Shown: positions 6,810 to 13,336 of the stretch, one piece after another | Layout: each line of letters begins with the position of its first letter | Position numbering within the stretch: position 1 is the first letter of the stretch | IMG/VR virus record: IMGVR_UViG_3300002514_007037 | Location: 1-21,829 of that record | Source of the DNA: a virus | DNA: 21,829 bases | Reading direction: 5' to 3' (one strand) | The notes under the pieces: generated by a model | The model's database searches: none | The model's input: only the letters and a program-made list of their open reading frames with translations | What the model was told of the DNA's origin: nothing | Position numbers and translations under genes: made by a program

Positions 6810-7058
6810 TTATTTCAAGGATAGTTTTTTTTGAAAGTCGTCGCAGCCACCAATCAATACTTCATGGTCGCCATCATACGTGGTAACAAGAGGCACTGTT
6901 GTCCAGTCCCAATGTTTTTTGACCTTCTCTAGTCCGACGAGATCTTCGTCCATCACATAGACGGTGTGAGAAATGGCATTTTCTTGTGCCAGGGTTAGAA
7001 TCTTTTGGCAAAAAGGACATTGTGATTTTATCCACATAAAATAATGTTTGTTATCCAT
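6810..7058 (-). CDS. Glutaredoxin
   Basis: An 82-residue glutaredoxin, a small thiol-disulfide oxidoreductase that in phages commonly supplies electrons to ribonucleotide reductase or reduces other proteins. The active site is CPFC at 14-17 after the first beta strand (KHYFMWIKSQ). WTTVPLV at 52-58 carries the cis-proline (Pro56) that faces the active site, and IGGCDDF at 69-75 is the glutathione-binding turn. The size is normal for phage glutaredoxins. The start overlaps the stop of the upstream gene by 8 nt and its ribosome site is weak, suggesting coupled translation. No ribonucleotide reductase is in this window. This is the last gene before the hsp20 promoter. Confidence 0.93.
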   Translation of the reverse strand: MDNKHYFMWIKSQCPFCQKILTLAQENAISHTVYVMDEDLVGLEKVKKHWDWTTVPLVTTYDGDHEVLIGGCDDFQKKLSLK

Positions 7059-7326
7059 TTAATACCATCTTTTGATCGCTTTGCAGCTTAGATTCCACTG
7101 CTGCGGGCGAACCCACTACAATAAACTCAGTTCCACTCGTACCATTATCGAGAGTCAGTTTGGTAAACTTTTGACGAATGTCTAGGTCTTCTGGAAATTT
7201 GCCTTCGGTGAGGTGTTGCTTTGCGAGCACATCTTCTCTCAAATAAACGACATGTTTAGGGTTTACAAAAATCTCTCTTAGGCTGTACTTGCCTGAATCT
7301 CTCACCACTTCTACTAATTTAATCAT
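7051..7326 (-). CDS. FlbD-like small phage protein
   Basis: A 91-residue protein with a strong GGAGG-type site and a TAATG junction with the gene before it. It opens MIKLVEV and has EIFVNPKHVVYLRED at about 19-33, then FTKLTLDNG and FIVVGSPAAVESKL near the C terminus. The layout (short strand, x-VNP-x-HVV, a turn with TLDNG, a strand and a final helix) recalls small FlbD-like or beta-barrel proteins that recur in phage genomes. It is the length of GroES and lies near groEL, but lacks the GroES mobile loop and core motifs, so I do not call it a co-chaperonin. The function is unknown. Confidence 0.7.
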   Translation of the reverse strand: MIKLVEVVRDSGKYSLREIFVNPKHVVYLREDVLAKQHLTEGKFPEDLDIRQKFTKLTLDNGTSGTEFIVVGSPAAVESKLQSDQKMVLNG

Positions 7327-7661
7327 TATTCTTCCTCCACTCCTTCTAATATATCAAAGTCGCCTTCCGATGGTTGAGCCTGTGTATTGGCGGATGTAGC
7401 GGGGGTATGCTTGAATTGATAATATCCAACTAGAATATTACTTAGCTCGCCTAGTTTTTCTTCGAGGCTTACTAAAATCTTTTTATATTCGGTTATGGCA
7501 CTAGCGACCTTGCCTATATTCTCATCTGTGTAATCGTCTCGAAGAATTTGCACAAGGTATGCTTCTTTTTCTCTATAGTCTTCTTCTATTTTCAAAAATA
7601 AGAATCTTGTATTGTCTAGAACCTCTTCTAGGTCTACGGTGTAGGATAAATTGACTTTCAT
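7326..7661 (-). CDS. Hypothetical coiled-coil protein
   Basis: A 111-residue protein with a good AGAGG site 6 nt before its ATG. It begins MKVNLSYTVDLEEV. Residues about 15-85 are helical and rich in Glu, Lys and Leu, with a heptad-like pattern (FLFLKIEEDYREKEAYLV, then YKKILVSLEEKLGELSNIL). The last 25 residues are a Ser/Gln/Glu-rich tail ending EEGVEEE-like. It shares one base with the next start, so the two are translationally coupled. I recall similar proteins in marine phages without function, and assign none. Confidence 0.65.
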   Translation of the reverse strand: MKVNLSYTVDLEEVLDNTRFLFLKIEEDYREKEAYLVQILRDDYTDENIGKVASAITEYKKILVSLEEKLGELSNILVGYYQFKHTPATSANTQAQPSEGDFDILEGVEEE

Positions 7662-7705
7662 AGTTACCTCTTTAATATTATAATAATTTATTGTTATTTT
7701 ATTTT

Positions 7706-7990
7706 TTAATGCATAAAGGCTAATTTGTACAAAGTCGCGACAGTAAGTGTGCTAACGGAGGTGATAATTATCCATAGCAATCGCGAAGAAGTCTGCTTCC
7801 AACTTTCTAACTCGCGCAAACGCGCATACAATCCCGAATCAGGACCATATACAGATTCTTTAATTTTAGCGATATCTCCCGCCACTTCATCTTGCTTTTC
7901 TTTAACCGTCACTATATTTTGCATCACTTGATCGAGGCGTCCGTTTATCTCCGCCAAAGCAACTGCATTATCAACAACTGATTCTCTCAT
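7706..7990 (-). CDS. Coiled-coil protein with C-terminal membrane anchor
   Basis: A 94-residue protein with an AGGAAGG ribosome site 5 nt before ATG 7990. Residues 5-65 form a probable coiled coil (INGRLDQVMQNIVTVKEKQ and following), and residues 71-90 (LLWIIITSVSTLTVATLYKL) are one membrane span with only a four-residue tail. This tail-anchored plan is like XhlA-type hemolysin or holin-associated proteins, but it also fits many phage membrane proteins. It lies just after groEL and is probably on the groEL transcript. It is not near the endolysin gene, which weakens a lysis role. The function is open. Confidence 0.7.
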   Translation of the reverse strand: MRESVVDNAVALAEINGRLDQVMQNIVTVKEKQDEVAGDIAKIKESVYGPDSGLYARLRELESWKQTSSRLLWIIITSVSTLTVATLYKLAFMH

Positions 7991-8019
7991 TGTGCCTTCC
8001 TATGCTACTACTAAATAGT

Positions 8020-9597
8020 TTACTTTTCAACAATTGCATAGTTAGAAGAGATTAACACACCGGCTACTGAAACGGCGTTTTGTAGGGCACAACGAGTGAC
8101 GCGCGCGGGATCAATTATACCAGCATCCGTCACATTGATTATCTCATTCACCCTAAAGTCATACCCAAAGCCTTCAGTCTGATTCTCAACCAAATTTATC
8201 ACAAGGTCTGGTGACTCTCCTGCGTTTAAAGTCATTTGTTTTAGAGGTTCCTTGATAGCCTGTTCAACAATCTTTACTCCGAACTTTTGCCATTCATTCT
8301 GAACATCGTCTTGTACATTTTCTACTAGACGTGGTGAGCATTGAGTTAGGAAGGAGCCCCCGCCAGGGAGCACCCCTTCAAGCTGCGCTGAATGCACAGC
8401 CTCTAGAGCATCCTGAATACGATGGCGCTTTTCTATCATCTCAATCTCAGTTGCTGCGCCTACATGTATTACGGACACGCCGGAGGCCAATCGCGTAATG
8501 CGCTCTTGTATTTTTTCGCACTCTTGAAGACCGTCTGTGTCTTTCATCACGGCTTTAAGTTTTTCTATCTGCTTGTCGACTTCATCATGATCTCCCGCTC
8601 CGCCAACGATTGTGGTAAGATTTTTTCCGGCCTCTAGTTTCTTTGCTTCGCCAAAATGAGTCAGCTTCACGTCTTTTAATTTAACTCCCGTCTCTCGAGA
8701 GACCAACGTTGCGCCGACCGAGAGAGCTAAGTCTTTTAATATGCCTCTACGCTCTTCTCCATAGCGAGGGGCCTTGATGCCAACTACGCGCATTGTTCCG
8801 CGAACGGCATTCATAATAAGCGCAGCCAATGCTTGTCCTTCTATGTTTTCAGCTACAATAACAAATGGTCGAGCCTCTCGTGCAGCTACTTCCAAGGCCG
8901 GTAGCATGTCTTCAACCATCTCAATCTTCTCATCTGTAACCATTATCAACGGATTATCATATTTTACGAGGCCTCGCTGCTCATCGTTAATGAATGCAGT
9001 GGCTAAGTAGCCGGAATCAAAGCGAAACCCCTCTACTAATTCTAGACTAGTCTCGAGAGAGCGAGCCTCTTCAATTGTAACAGAGCCATCTTTGCCTGCG
9101 AGATCGACTGCTTTGGCTACAAGCTTGCCAATAACGTTATCGTTGTTGGCAGAAATAGTAGCTACGTTTTGAATATCTTCAACGGATTTGATAGGAACTG
9201 ATGCTTTTTCTACCTCTTTAACCAAGTAATCAACGGCGAGTTCCATGCCCTTCTTGAGTTCGATGGGAGGGGCACCGCTGGTTAAATACTTCTGTGCTTC
9301 TTTATACATTGCATATGCGAGAACCGTTGTAGTCGTTGTACCATCTCCGGCCTCGACATTTGTTTTTTCAGCAGCTTGCTTAATAATTTGAGCGGCGGCG
9401 TTTTGAAATGGATCTTCCAAATCAATAAACTTTGCCACTGTCACACCATCTTTGGTGGTGATAGGATTGCGGCCTTTTTGGTGAAGGATAACAGTGCGTC
9501 CCTTCGGGCCTAGTGTTGACGCCACGTTTTCTGCGACTGTTCGAACGCCCTTTTCCAGCGCGGAGCGGAGCGCTAAAGAATCATTAAATTGTTTCAT
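8020..9597 (-). CDS. groL: Chaperonin GroEL (60-kDa, group I), no GGM tail
   Basis: A 525-residue group I chaperonin, the ATP-driven double-ring cage that folds proteins in the cytoplasm. Key parts are present: TLGPKGR at 28-34, TTKDGVT with Asp50, GDGTTTTT at 84-91 with Asp85, a full apical domain, and DALEAVHSAQLEGVLPGGG with the catalytic Asp of the C-terminal equatorial part. The start is ATG 9597 with AGAGG 5 nt upstream; a GTG two codons earlier is less likely. The protein ends VAGVLISSNYAIVEK and lacks the acidic and GGM-repeat tail of bacterial GroEL, so it is about 20 residues short. No GroES is in the window. Phage chaperonins, for example that of phage EL, are known, and some work without a co-chaperonin. 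It has its own strong promoter. Confidence 0.97.
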   Translation of the reverse strand: MKQFNDSLALRSALEKGVRTVAENVASTLGPKGRTVILHQKGRNPITTKDGVTVAKFIDLEDPFQNAAAQIIKQAAEKTNVEAGDGTTTTTVLAYAMYKEAQKYLTSGAPPIELKKGMELAVDYLVKEVEKASVPIKSVEDIQNVATISANNDNVIGKLVAKAVDLAGKDGSVTIEEARSLETSLELVEGFRFDSGYLATAFINDEQRGLVKYDNPLIMVTDEKIEMVEDMLPALEVAAREARPFVIVAENIEGQALAALIMNAVRGTMRVVGIKAPRYGEERRGILKDLALSVGATLVSRETGVKLKDVKLTHFGEAKKLEAGKNLTTIVGGAGDHDEVDKQIEKLKAVMKDTDGLQECEKIQERITRLASGVSVIHVGAATEIEMIEKRHRIQDALEAVHSAQLEGVLPGGGSFLTQCSPRLVENVQDDVQNEWQKFGVKIVEQAIKEPLKQMTLNAGESPDLVINLVENQTEGFGYDFRVNEIINVTDAGIIDPARVTRCALQNAVSVAGVLISSNYAIVEK

Positions 9598-9612
9598 ATA
9601 CACCTCTGTGTT

Positions 9613-9640
9613 ATTATATAATATTATAAAGGATTGTCAA
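9613..9640 (-). promoter_or_regulatory. Consensus sigma70 promoter of groEL
   Basis: The minus strand reads TTGACA (9635-9640), 16 nt, TATAAT (9613-9618): both hexamers match the consensus exactly. It lies in the 55-nt gap between the 446-aa gene and groEL. The predicted mRNA leader is only about 9-10 nt and consists mainly of the AGAGG ribosome site. I see no operator. Confidence 0.85.
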
Positions 9641-9652
9641 GTTGTTTTTCAA

Positions 9653-10993
9653 TTAAAGTTCTCTATCAGAAGCCGTTGCCACTGTTTGGGCTGTCATTTC
9701 TTTTTCAATTGTTATGGTGTTGCCAACGGCAGCGTTGCCTTTATTGATTGCTTCGCCTCTTTCCGTCGTAGAAAAATAAGCATTGATGTTTTTAGATAGT
9801 TCAGCGGTTGCTTGAAAAAGATCTCTAATCGAATTGTTAAGAACGTCTGTGTAGCGATCTGCAGTTTTGTATAGATTTTCTGGTGAAAAGTCTAAGACAG
9901 CTAGTTTTGCCCAAGCTACAACATTGGTTCCCTGTTGCTTGGAGTCTCCTTTGAGGGTTGCCAACTGTGCAGGAGATATGTGCCATCCGCTGCCCTCTGC
10001 TGCTTCATTTAGGGCTTCTTGTGTTTCTTCTTCGGTGGACATCGGCTCGATTATATCAACTTCAACCTCTTCTTCTCTTTCTATTGGCTTCCTTTTAGCC
10101 TTTTTTGTATAACCTTTAGTTTCCTGTAGCAGTTCATACAAAGTGTTCCAGTCGTCTATGCTTTTAAGCATGTCATATGATTCTTCCGAGCTTTTATCGG
10201 GCAGTCTCATACGATCTTGACCAGCACTGTTAACGTTCAAAATGTCTAAAAAATTTTGACGATCAATAGTGAATTCAGCAATGTCAATAGCAGTTACTTT
10301 ATCACCTTCACTTTCTTTGTATGCAATAATATATTTCATTCCTTCCGGATAGTCATTAAGAGCGTCGACTAAATTTGTATAACTTCCCTTAATCTTCGTC
10401 GTTCTCTTAAGCGCTTTAAGGCTAATCGGGATAGGAGTAGAGCCCTCCCAAGCAGAAAAAGCAAAAATATCTTGGATGGGAAGTGCGCCCGAAGCGCTCT
10501 TACCTGTTTCTTGATGGCCACCCAGTATGGCGGCGAGAAAACCCTCGAATACGAAACCAGCTGATGAGTCATTGAAAGCGTTAAAACACGCCGAAAGACT
10601 TTCTAAAAGTATAAGAGTAGAAATAACCCTGCGCGGTGAGGTTATTTTTCTGCCTTTTTCATCTGGTGCTGACAATCTTTCAAGGTATTGCAGTCGTGCT
10701 TGAATGTTGGCGCCTCCGCCCACCTGTCTGAGATAACCTTCCATCATTTTTCGAGCTTCACTATTAGGATTTCCCCACGCATCGGAAGGTGTAAACTTAG
10801 GAAGCGAAAGTATAAACTGCTCTCCTGCGGTTTTTTTAACCCCTTTAGACTTCTTTTCCTGAACTATAGAATATTTGCCTTTAAGCCGGGAGAGGTCTCC
10901 GTAGGCTGCATCGAACATCTCCCAAAGATTCTCTTTATTCAGAGACTCTCCTTCCGTTTTAAAATAATTCTCTACTATTTTATCCACATCCAT
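9653..10993 (-). CDS. 446-aa phage protein with possible PD-(D/E)XK-like motifs
   Basis: A 446-residue protein starting at ATG 10993, preceded by AACTATTTAT at 3 nt and by AAGGA at an unusually long 12 nt. The best-defined region is 145-205: AGFVFEGFLAAILGG (Glu150), ALPIQDIFAF (Asp175), IPISLKAL (Ser191-Leu-Lys193) and IKGSYTNLV. A Glu in a helix, then an Asp, then a strand with x-L-K is the order of the PD-(D/E)XK nuclease fold, so I infer a nuclease-like domain; this is not proven. Residues 300-335 are an acidic and basic linker, and the C-terminal 340-430 looks helical. I recall FVFEGFLAALLGG-type proteins in T4-like and jumbo phages, sometimes annotated as structural. It follows clpP directly. 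The function remains open. Confidence 0.8.
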   Translation of the reverse strand: MDVDKIVENYFKTEGESLNKENLWEMFDAAYGDLSRLKGKYSIVQEKKSKGVKKTAGEQFILSLPKFTPSDAWGNPNSEARKMMEGYLRQVGGGANIQARLQYLERLSAPDEKGRKITSPRRVISTLILLESLSACFNAFNDSSAGFVFEGFLAAILGGHQETGKSASGALPIQDIFAFSAWEGSTPIPISLKALKRTTKIKGSYTNLVDALNDYPEGMKYIIAYKESEGDKVTAIDIAEFTIDRQNFLDILNVNSAGQDRMRLPDKSSEESYDMLKSIDDWNTLYELLQETKGYTKKAKRKPIEREEEVEVDIIEPMSTEEETQEALNEAAEGSGWHISPAQLATLKGDSKQQGTNVVAWAKLAVLDFSPENLYKTADRYTDVLNNSIRDLFQATAELSKNINAYFSTTERGEAINKGNAAVGNTITIEKEMTAQTVATASDREL

Positions 10994-10996
10994 ATT

Positions 10997-11006
10997 ATAA
11001 ATAGTT
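10997..11006 (-). promoter_or_regulatory. Start-proximal AACTATTTAT element
   Basis: The minus strand reads AACTATTTAT, AAT, ATG. It is identical in sequence and spacing to the element at 6206-6215. Read on the plus strand it includes TATAAATA (10996-11003), the exact T4 late promoter octamer, but pointing away from the gene. The role is unknown. Confidence 0.45.
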
Positions 11007-11008
11007 CC

Positions 11009-11680
11009 TTAAATGATGATATCCGCTATTCCCATCTCCACTGCCTCTTCTGCACTGAGATATATGTCGACTCTTTTATTCAACATTGTATTGATTTGTC
11101 TCTTTGTCATACTTGTCTCGGCAATTAAAGCGGCAATGTGTTGCTCTTGTAGCCACTTGGTTTCTTTCATTTCATTTTCTAACGAGTGGAGCGCGCCATA
11201 GTGGCCTCCGCGTACTGCATGCATCATAATGCGCGTATTCTTTCCTACTTTGCGGGTGCCTTTTGTTCCAGCAGCGAGTAGCAGAACACCGGCCGACATT
11301 ACTTTTCCAATCCCGATGGTATTAATATCACACTCCTCTCTTATCATACGCATTAAATCGTATATGGCAAACATCCCCAGTGCGTCACCCCCCCACGTTG
11401 AAATGCAAAAGTCAATTGGGTTTTTAATTATTTCCACCTCGCCATCAGGATCATCAGGGTCTACGAGGCGTTCTTCACAGCAGGTGTCTTTAAGGTAAAG
11501 TAAGCCTGTGCAGATGTTTTCCACCTTTTCTTCATCCAAGTCGCCAAACATATTAAGCATTCTAGAAGGCGGCGGCGAGAGAGCTGATGGGTCAAACAAG
11601 TTAATCTGAAATGGGGGCTCTGGTGTTGTTATTTCCTCTATCTCTTGTGGCTCTTCTTGATCCTTCTTTTTTTTAGTCAT
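11009..11680 (-). CDS. clpP: ClpP-like serine protease (S14)
   Basis: A 223-residue ClpP-family protease. The triad is complete and properly spaced: Ser129 in GKVMSAGVLLLAAG, His154 in TRIMMHAVRGG, Asp205 in KRVDIYLSAEEAVEMG. STWGGDALGMFAIYDLM at 94-110 is the family's oxyanion and handle region. An N-terminal extension of about 45 residues, basic then Glu/Pro-rich, precedes the ClpP core and differs from cellular ClpP. ATG 11680, with AAGGAAG upstream, is the probable start; it overlaps the preceding gene by 8 nt. No Clp ATPase is in the window. It could dock on the host unfoldase to redirect protein degradation, or act as a head-maturation protease, since ClpP-like prohead proteases exist in other phages; its place after an acidic scaffold-like gene leaves that possibility open. 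Confidence 0.93.
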   Translation of the reverse strand: MTKKKKDQEEPQEIEEITTPEPPFQINLFDPSALSPPPSRMLNMFGDLDEEKVENICTGLLYLKDTCCEERLVDPDDPDGEVEIIKNPIDFCISTWGGDALGMFAIYDLMRMIREECDINTIGIGKVMSAGVLLLAAGTKGTRKVGKNTRIMMHAVRGGHYGALHSLENEMKETKWLQEQHIAALIAETSMTKRQINTMLNKRVDIYLSAEEAVEMGIADIII

Positions 11681-12077
11681 TGCTTTCTTCCTTCTTGGCT
11701 TCAATGATAGTTTTTCTATAATATTTGTTTAAGTGATTCATTAGGAGCTTCCAGGTTTGCGCATCTAGGCTCGCGCGGTACAAAGGAGGGACGGCATTAT
11801 TAAGCTTGTTAAGGGTTTCCTTTTGCCACTTTTCCATAAAGTTATCATCCTCGTTTTTAAAGGCTGTGATTCTTTCACTATCTATACTGGAATCTTTAAT
11901 CAAAAACTTATATTTTATAGCGCGTATGCTCACCAAATCCTCATAGGCTCGGCCGATGAGTTCAAACGCAATGATGCGAATGTCTTCAACAAATTGTGCT
12001 TTTTTGGAAAAGAAATCTAAATTGGATATAACAGAATAAGCTAATCCGCCAGCGGCGAACCAAAAGAATTCCCACAT
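11673..12077 (-). CDS. Hypothetical protein with N-terminal membrane segment
   Basis: A 134-residue protein starting at ATG 12077 with GAGG 6 nt upstream. Residues 1-19 (MWEFFWFAAGGLAYSVISN) are hydrophobic and aromatic and would anchor it in the membrane; the rest is helical and charged, with KKAQFVEDIRIIAFELIG and a Lys-rich end. It overlaps clpP by 8 nt, so the two are translated together, which hints at a shared task, perhaps tethering or substrate delivery; that is inference only. I do not recognise the family well enough to name it. Confidence 0.7.
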   Translation of the reverse strand: MWEFFWFAAGGLAYSVISNLDFFSKKAQFVEDIRIIAFELIGRAYEDLVSIRAIKYKFLIKDSSIDSERITAFKNEDDNFMEKWQKETLNKLNNAVPPLYRASLDAQTWKLLMNHLNKYYRKTIIEAKKEESND

Positions 12078-12102
12078 CTAAAACCTCATTTTATAATTCT
12101 AT

Positions 12103-12693
12103 TTAAGACTGTTTCGAGCGTAAGAGTCGTTTAGCTACGCGAGTAGCTACTTCGTTAACGAGAGATTCATCGTCGACCACGGTAACTTCGGCAAGCTCTA
12201 TCTCGTCCTCTACTTCCATTTCGACTTCTTCCCCTTCGGGACCAGCCTCCATATCCATCTCGACGTCTAGTTCTTCTTCGCCGCCCATGTCTACTGCTTC
12301 GACCTCTTCAGGTTCTAACTCATCACCTGCGCTGCGTAATTTTGTTACTACACCTTCTGCGGCGTCAAATGCAGCAACAAGAGAATCAACCTCGTCATCT
12401 GTAAGAGTAACTTCGCCTTCTTCGGTCTCGGGGCTTGGGGGTAATGCTGCTTCGGCTTCCTCGGCGCCCAAGTCAAGTTCAAGCTCTTCTTCGGCACCCT
12501 CTTCTTCACCAGCTTCTTTGCCTTGCTCGTACTCATATTTATCGACATCTGCTCTCTCTTCGCGAGATTCGTCTTCTTCCTGTACAACCTCTTGGTTATC
12601 TAAAAAGGAATCTGTAAGTGGGGCAATCTCTGCCAGTTTCATAAAGCGTCGAACGGTGCCTTCTTCTAAAAGGGTTTTTTTGTTTTTAGCCAT
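12103..12693 (-). CDS. Highly acidic, scaffold-like phage protein
   Basis: A 196-residue protein in which about a third of residues are Glu or Asp. The ends differ from the middle: residues 5-32 contain TLLEEGTVRRFMKLAEIAPL, a short basic amphipathic block, and residues 178-196 contain LVNEVATRVAKRLLRSKQS, another basic helix. The middle (35-170) is low-complexity acidic sequence with few aromatic residues. I recall LLEEGTVRRFMKLA-like starts and VARRLL-like ends from marine phage proteins. A strong AAGGAG site precedes ATG 12693, with a small hairpin (TAAAAC TTT GTTTTA) just before it. The composition resembles scaffolding, prohead-core or DNA-mimic proteins; I cannot choose between them. 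It lies two genes ahead of clpP. Confidence 0.8.
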   Translation of the reverse strand: MAKNKKTLLEEGTVRRFMKLAEIAPLTDSFLDNQEVVQEEDESREERADVDKYEYEQGKEAGEEEGAEEELELDLGAEEAEAALPPSPETEEGEVTLTDDEVDSLVAAFDAAEGVVTKLRSAGDELEPEEVEAVDMGGEEELDVEMDMEAGPEGEEVEMEVEDEIELAEVTVVDDESLVNEVATRVAKRLLRSKQS

Positions 12694-12746
12694 TTGTTTT
12701 CTCCTTAAAACAAAGTTTTAGATGTGTGTGGGACATCAAAAAATTA

Positions 12747-13001
12747 TCAGTTGTTATAATTAGTATTCTTTTTTATAAAAGCTTTTTTTCTTAACTTTTG
12801 CAAAGCACTTTTTTCTATTTGAGTTACGCGAACATACGATATTCCCAGCCTCTCTCCCACTTCTTTCAACGTGAGCGACCCATATTTTTCAATCGCAAGT
12901 TCAACACAATTCAGGTCGTCTTTAAAATCTATCCAACTTCGACATTGCATCTGTTTACAAGGGTTGTTGCCGGTCAGGCATTCTTGCGCACATAGTTTCA
13001 T
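12747..13001 (-). CDS. Sigma-region-4-like HTH protein with Cys cluster
   Basis: An 84-residue protein. Residues 28-72 (DDLNCVELAIEKYGSLTLKEVGERLGISYVRVTQIEKSALQKL, quoted here only by its parts SLTLKEVGERLGIS and VRVTQIEKSALQKL) match the helix-turn-helix of sigma70 region 4, which contacts the -35 element. The N-terminal 20 residues hold Cys4, Cys8, Cys15 and Cys20 around LTGNNP and could bind zinc. There is no region 2, so it cannot be a complete sigma factor; it may act as a transcription co-regulator for phage genes. It starts at ATG 13001 with AGAGGTG upstream and an ATGA overlap with the preceding gene. Confidence 0.8.
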   Translation of the reverse strand: MKLCAQECLTGNNPCKQMQCRSWIDFKDDLNCVELAIEKYGSLTLKEVGERLGISYVRVTQIEKSALQKLRKKAFIKKNTNYNN

Positions 13002-13336
13002 ATATCACCTCTTTCATTTTCAATTAAATCAAATATATTTTCAATTTCGTCTTGGTTTAAACCAAAACGATCAATAATATCCTTTTCTTTTTTACGAAGC
13101 TCACGAGACTTCTTTAATCTAAATTTTCTAGCTAACATACTCTTTTCTTTAACCTTTTCTATAAAAGGTGTTAAAAGAGGGTCTTCGGAAAGATAAGCTT
13201 TAATATACTCATTAAAGAAGAAGAACTTGGTTACATCATCAAACCTTAACTTAATAAGCAAATTAGCGTCTAGCTGTCCCAACGACGGGAACTGAATCAA
13301 CTTGGCGTCCTCGGGGAGTGTCTTTTTCTTTTTCAT
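12998..13336 (-). CDS. Hypothetical basic protein
   Basis: A 112-residue protein joined by ATGA overlaps to both neighbours, with no clear ribosome site, so it depends on coupling to the gene before it. It has a FFFFNEYIKAYL aromatic segment at about 38-49, a very basic stretch at about 62-85 (EKVKEKSMLARKFRLKKSRE then LRKKEKD), and an acidic helical end (LNQDEIENIFDLIENE). The basic helix could bind nucleic acid. Its place between the GMP reductase-like gene and the sigma-like gene suggests, weakly, a role in transcription. I do not recognise the family. Confidence 0.68.
   Translation of the reverse strand: MKKKKTLPEDAKLIQFPSLGQLDANLLIKLRFDDVTKFFFFNEYIKAYLSEDPLLTPFIEKVKEKSMLARKFRLKKSRELRKKEKDIIDRFGLNQDEIENIFDLIENERGDI

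Noticed and set aside
7051-7326. The 91-residue gene as a GroES partner for the phage GroEL
   Set aside because: Length and location fit, but the GroES mobile loop and core beta-barrel motifs are missing, and the sequence instead has an FlbD-like x-VNP-x-HVV pattern.
10688-11128. A 146-residue plus-strand frame
   Set aside because: It is antisense to the 446-aa gene and the clpP end, both of which are well supported; the composition is typical of an antisense shadow.
12287-12721. A 144-residue Ser-rich plus-strand frame
   Set aside because: It is the mirror of the Glu/Asp codons of the acidic protein on the minus strand, which has a strong ribosome site and normal protein ends.
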